From NCBI GenBank assembly GCA_026417195.1, contig JAOADS010000044.1:1-6826 (forward strand): 6,826 nucleotides of DNA, in the 5' to 3' direction. The notes under the pieces are model-generated. The model was given only the letters and a program-made list of their open reading frames with translations, had not been told where the DNA came from and did no database searches. Every line of letters starts with the position of its first letter. Position 1 is the stretch's first letter. Made by a program: the position numbers and the translations under genes. This document shows, one piece after another, positions 5,117 to 6,826 of the stretch. The DNA is from Ignavibacteria bacterium. Lineage in GTDB: Bacteria; Bacteroidota; Ignavibacteria; Tepidaquicellales; OLB5.

Positions 5117-6826
5117 ATGAGCTCTTTGAAAAGAAAAATCAATTTATATTTTTTAATAGGGTTTGGAGTTTTACTAGTTTTTTTAGTATCACGTGCCTTA
5201 ACCGATGATACTGATAAATTTTCATCAGGTGCTAAAAGGCTTAAAACAACTTCCGGAGCACTTGAGTCAATGCAATATCTTACACTTGTCCGTTCATATC
5301 CGGAAAGGGATATACCTCAGGATAAATTTTACGCAGCATTTGAATATTCAAAAGCAAATCTACAAGAGCTTCAGACTGAAAGCACATCTACAGAATGGAT
5401 TTCATTGGGACCTAAAAACGTTGGAGGCAGGAGTCTTTGTGTAGCACTTCATCCTTGGGACACTTCTGTTATATTCATAGGAGCAGCTTCAGGTGGTTTA
5501 TGGAAATCAACAACTGGTGGAATGGGAGCAAATGCCTGGACATACATTGAAACCGGTTATCCGTCATCTGCTGTGAGTTCCATTTTGATTGATTCGGCAA
5601 ATCCAAATGTAATGTACATTGGCACAGGCGAAAATTACGGTGTTCAGTATTCTTACTTCGGCGTTGACATTCGTGTTACAAGAGGGATGTACGGCATAGG
5701 TATCCTTAAAACAACTAACGGCGGGCTTACTTGGACTAAATCTTTAGACTGGTCATATAATTCACAGCGTGGTGTATGGAAGGTTATATTTAATCCCAGA
5801 AACAGAAATGTTCTTTATGCAGCAACTTCTGAAGGTGTCTGGAAATCAAATAACACAGGGGCTTCCTGGTTTCAGGTTTTGAATTACCAGATGGTAGTTG
5901 ATATAGAAATAAATCCCGCAGATACTTCCGTGCTTTACATTTCAGTCGGTAATCTTACCAATTATGTTCCTAACGCAAATGTAGGTATATACAAAACAAC
6001 AAACAGCGGTTCTACCTGGACAAAGCTTACCGGAGGATTGCCTTCATCATGGACAGGAAAAACAATGATAGCCCTTTATCCCAGAAATCCGAACCGCATA
6101 ATAGCAAGTATAGCTAATGACTTTACTTCACAGGGTATGTATCTGAGCACTGATGCCGGGACCACTTGGACATTGCTTGCAGGCACAAGCTCAAATTATC
6201 TTGGTTCCCAGGGGTGGTTTACCAATCCTGTTCACATTAAAGATGATGATTCATCAAGAGTAATAGTTGGAGGAGTAGATCTCTATCGTTCAACTAGCGG
6301 TGGTTCAAACATAGTTAAGGTATCAGACTGGTCATTATGGCTTCTTGGCGTTATTGTACCTCCCGGTGGTGTTGAGGGATCAAGTCCTATGTATGCTCAC
6401 GCAGATCATCATGATATAGTTTCAAATTACAGGGATTACAATAAACTTTACATAGCAACTGACGGAGGATTATTCAGAACAAACGATTTCGGAACAACCT
6501 ATTACGGTTGTAACGGAGGTTATCAGACTACACAGTTCTACAACGGTTTTGCAAATTCCCTGACGGATACAAATTTCGCTCTCGGAGGTTTACAGGATAA
6601 TGCAACAGCACGTTACGAAGGCACTATAGCCTGGCGAAAGGTTTACGGAGGTGACGGCTTCTGGTGTGCTATAAATCATCTCAATAATTCAATTGCTTAC
6701 GTTTCATATACTTATTCAACGATTTTACGTTCGATGGACGGAGCCATAAATAACTTTTCTTCAGTTTCTCCTCCGGGTGCTGGAAGCTCGTCAAATTATG
6801 CTTTTTCATCACCGTATATTCTATGC
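5117..6826 (+). CDS. Secreted BNR/Asp-box (VPS10/sortilin-like) beta-propeller protein, 3' end missing
   Basis: The frame is open from ATG 5117 to the window edge (570 codons, no stop), so the protein is C-terminally incomplete here. Residues 5-7 (KRK) followed by a hydrophobic stretch (about 9-27) form a signal peptide or anchor. From about residue 95 there are repeated Asp-box-like turns with an aromatic end: KTTNGGLTW (198-206), KSNNTGASW (243-251), KTTNSGSTW (293-301), STDAGTTW (344-351) and RTNDFGTTY (454-462). Each sits between strand-like segments such as NPRNRNVLYAATSEGVWKS. HADHHDI (428-434), ATDGGLFR (447-454), GGLQDN (490-495) and GGDGFW (511-516) match the conserved core of this extracellular propeller family. 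Members in Bacteroidota and relatives often end in a type IX secretion sorting domain; that part would lie outside the window. The gene starts 10 bases after the moeB-like stop, so the two are probably cotranscribed, though no functional link is evident. The role is unknown; surface binding, adhesion or glycan hydrolysis are all possible. Confidence 0.88.
   Translation, partial: MSSLKRKINLYFLIGFGVLLVFLVSRALTDDTDKFSSGAKRLKTTSGALESMQYLTLVRSYPERDIPQDKFYAAFEYSKANLQELQTESTSTEWISLGPKNVGGRSLCVALHPWDTSVIFIGAASGGLWKSTTGGMGANAWTYIETGYPSSAVSSILIDSANPNVMYIGTGENYGVQYSYFGVDIRVTRGMYGIGILKTTNGGLTWTKSLDWSYNSQRGVWKVIFNPRNRNVLYAATSEGVWKSNNTGASWFQVLNYQMVVDIEINPADTSVLYISVGNLTNYVPNANVGIYKTTNSGSTWTKLTGGLPSSWTGKTMIALYPRNPNRIIASIANDFTSQGMYLSTDAGTTWTLLAGTSSNYLGSQGWFTNPVHIKDDDSSRVIVGGVDLYRSTSGGSNIVKVSDWSLWLLGVIVPPGGVEGSSPMYAHADHHDIVSNYRDYNKLYIATDGGLFRTNDFGTTYYGCNGGYQTTQFYNGFANSLTDTNFALGGLQDNATARYEGTIAWRKVYGGDGFWCAINHLNNSIAYVSYTYSTILRSMDGAINNFSSVSPPGAGSSSNYAFSSPYILC

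Noticed and set aside
5205..5444. Plus-strand open frame of 79 codons
   Set aside because: It is out of frame inside the Asp-box propeller gene, which starts at 5117 and stays open to the window edge with conserved repeats.

Overview
The window is an AT-rich bacterial contig end, probably from the Bacteroidota / Ignavibacteriota / Chlorobi side of the tree. This placement is inferred from four things: start codons without Shine-Dalgarno sequences, a TAnnTTTG-type promoter box, a Bacteroidota-style secreted BNR/Asp-box propeller protein, and the general character of the proteins. No rRNA or other phylogenetic marker is present. No tRNA, CRISPR array or transposon was seen. Bases 1-19 are not genomic: they match the Nextera Tn5 mosaic-end adapter exactly, so the left edge is a library or assembly artefact.

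There are two divergent gene blocks around a 176-bp AT-rich intergenic region (3800-3975). The minus-strand block runs leftward. It starts with a 558-residue B12-dependent acyl-CoA mutase large subunit (3799-2123). A 506-residue GT-C type membrane glycosyltransferase follows (2096-576). Last is a UbiA-superfamily protein resembling decaprenyl-phosphate phosphoribosyltransferase (576-20, cut by the contig edge). The last two genes share one base (TGATG), which suggests translational coupling. This pair resembles the Rv3805c (AftB) / Rv3806c pair that makes and uses polyprenyl-phospho-D-arabinose in mycobacteria, so a D-arabinofuranose (or related pentose) glycan pathway is a reasonable hypothesis. 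The mutase carries Phe and Gln at the two positions that separate isobutyryl-CoA mutase from methylmalonyl-CoA mutase.

The plus-strand block holds a MoeB/ThiF-type E1-like adenylyltransferase fused to a rhodanese domain (3976-5106). Ten bases later begins a signal-sequence-bearing, Asp-box (BNR) beta-propeller protein (5117 to beyond 6826), which is open at the right edge. A likely promoter for this block (3904-3934) overlaps an 11-bp-arm inverted repeat (3927-3952). This is the only clear regulatory-looking structure in the window.

The window is mostly recognisable metabolism. The points most worth following are the arabinosyl-type gene pair outside Actinobacteria, the mutase substrate signature, and the promoter-overlapping dyad.
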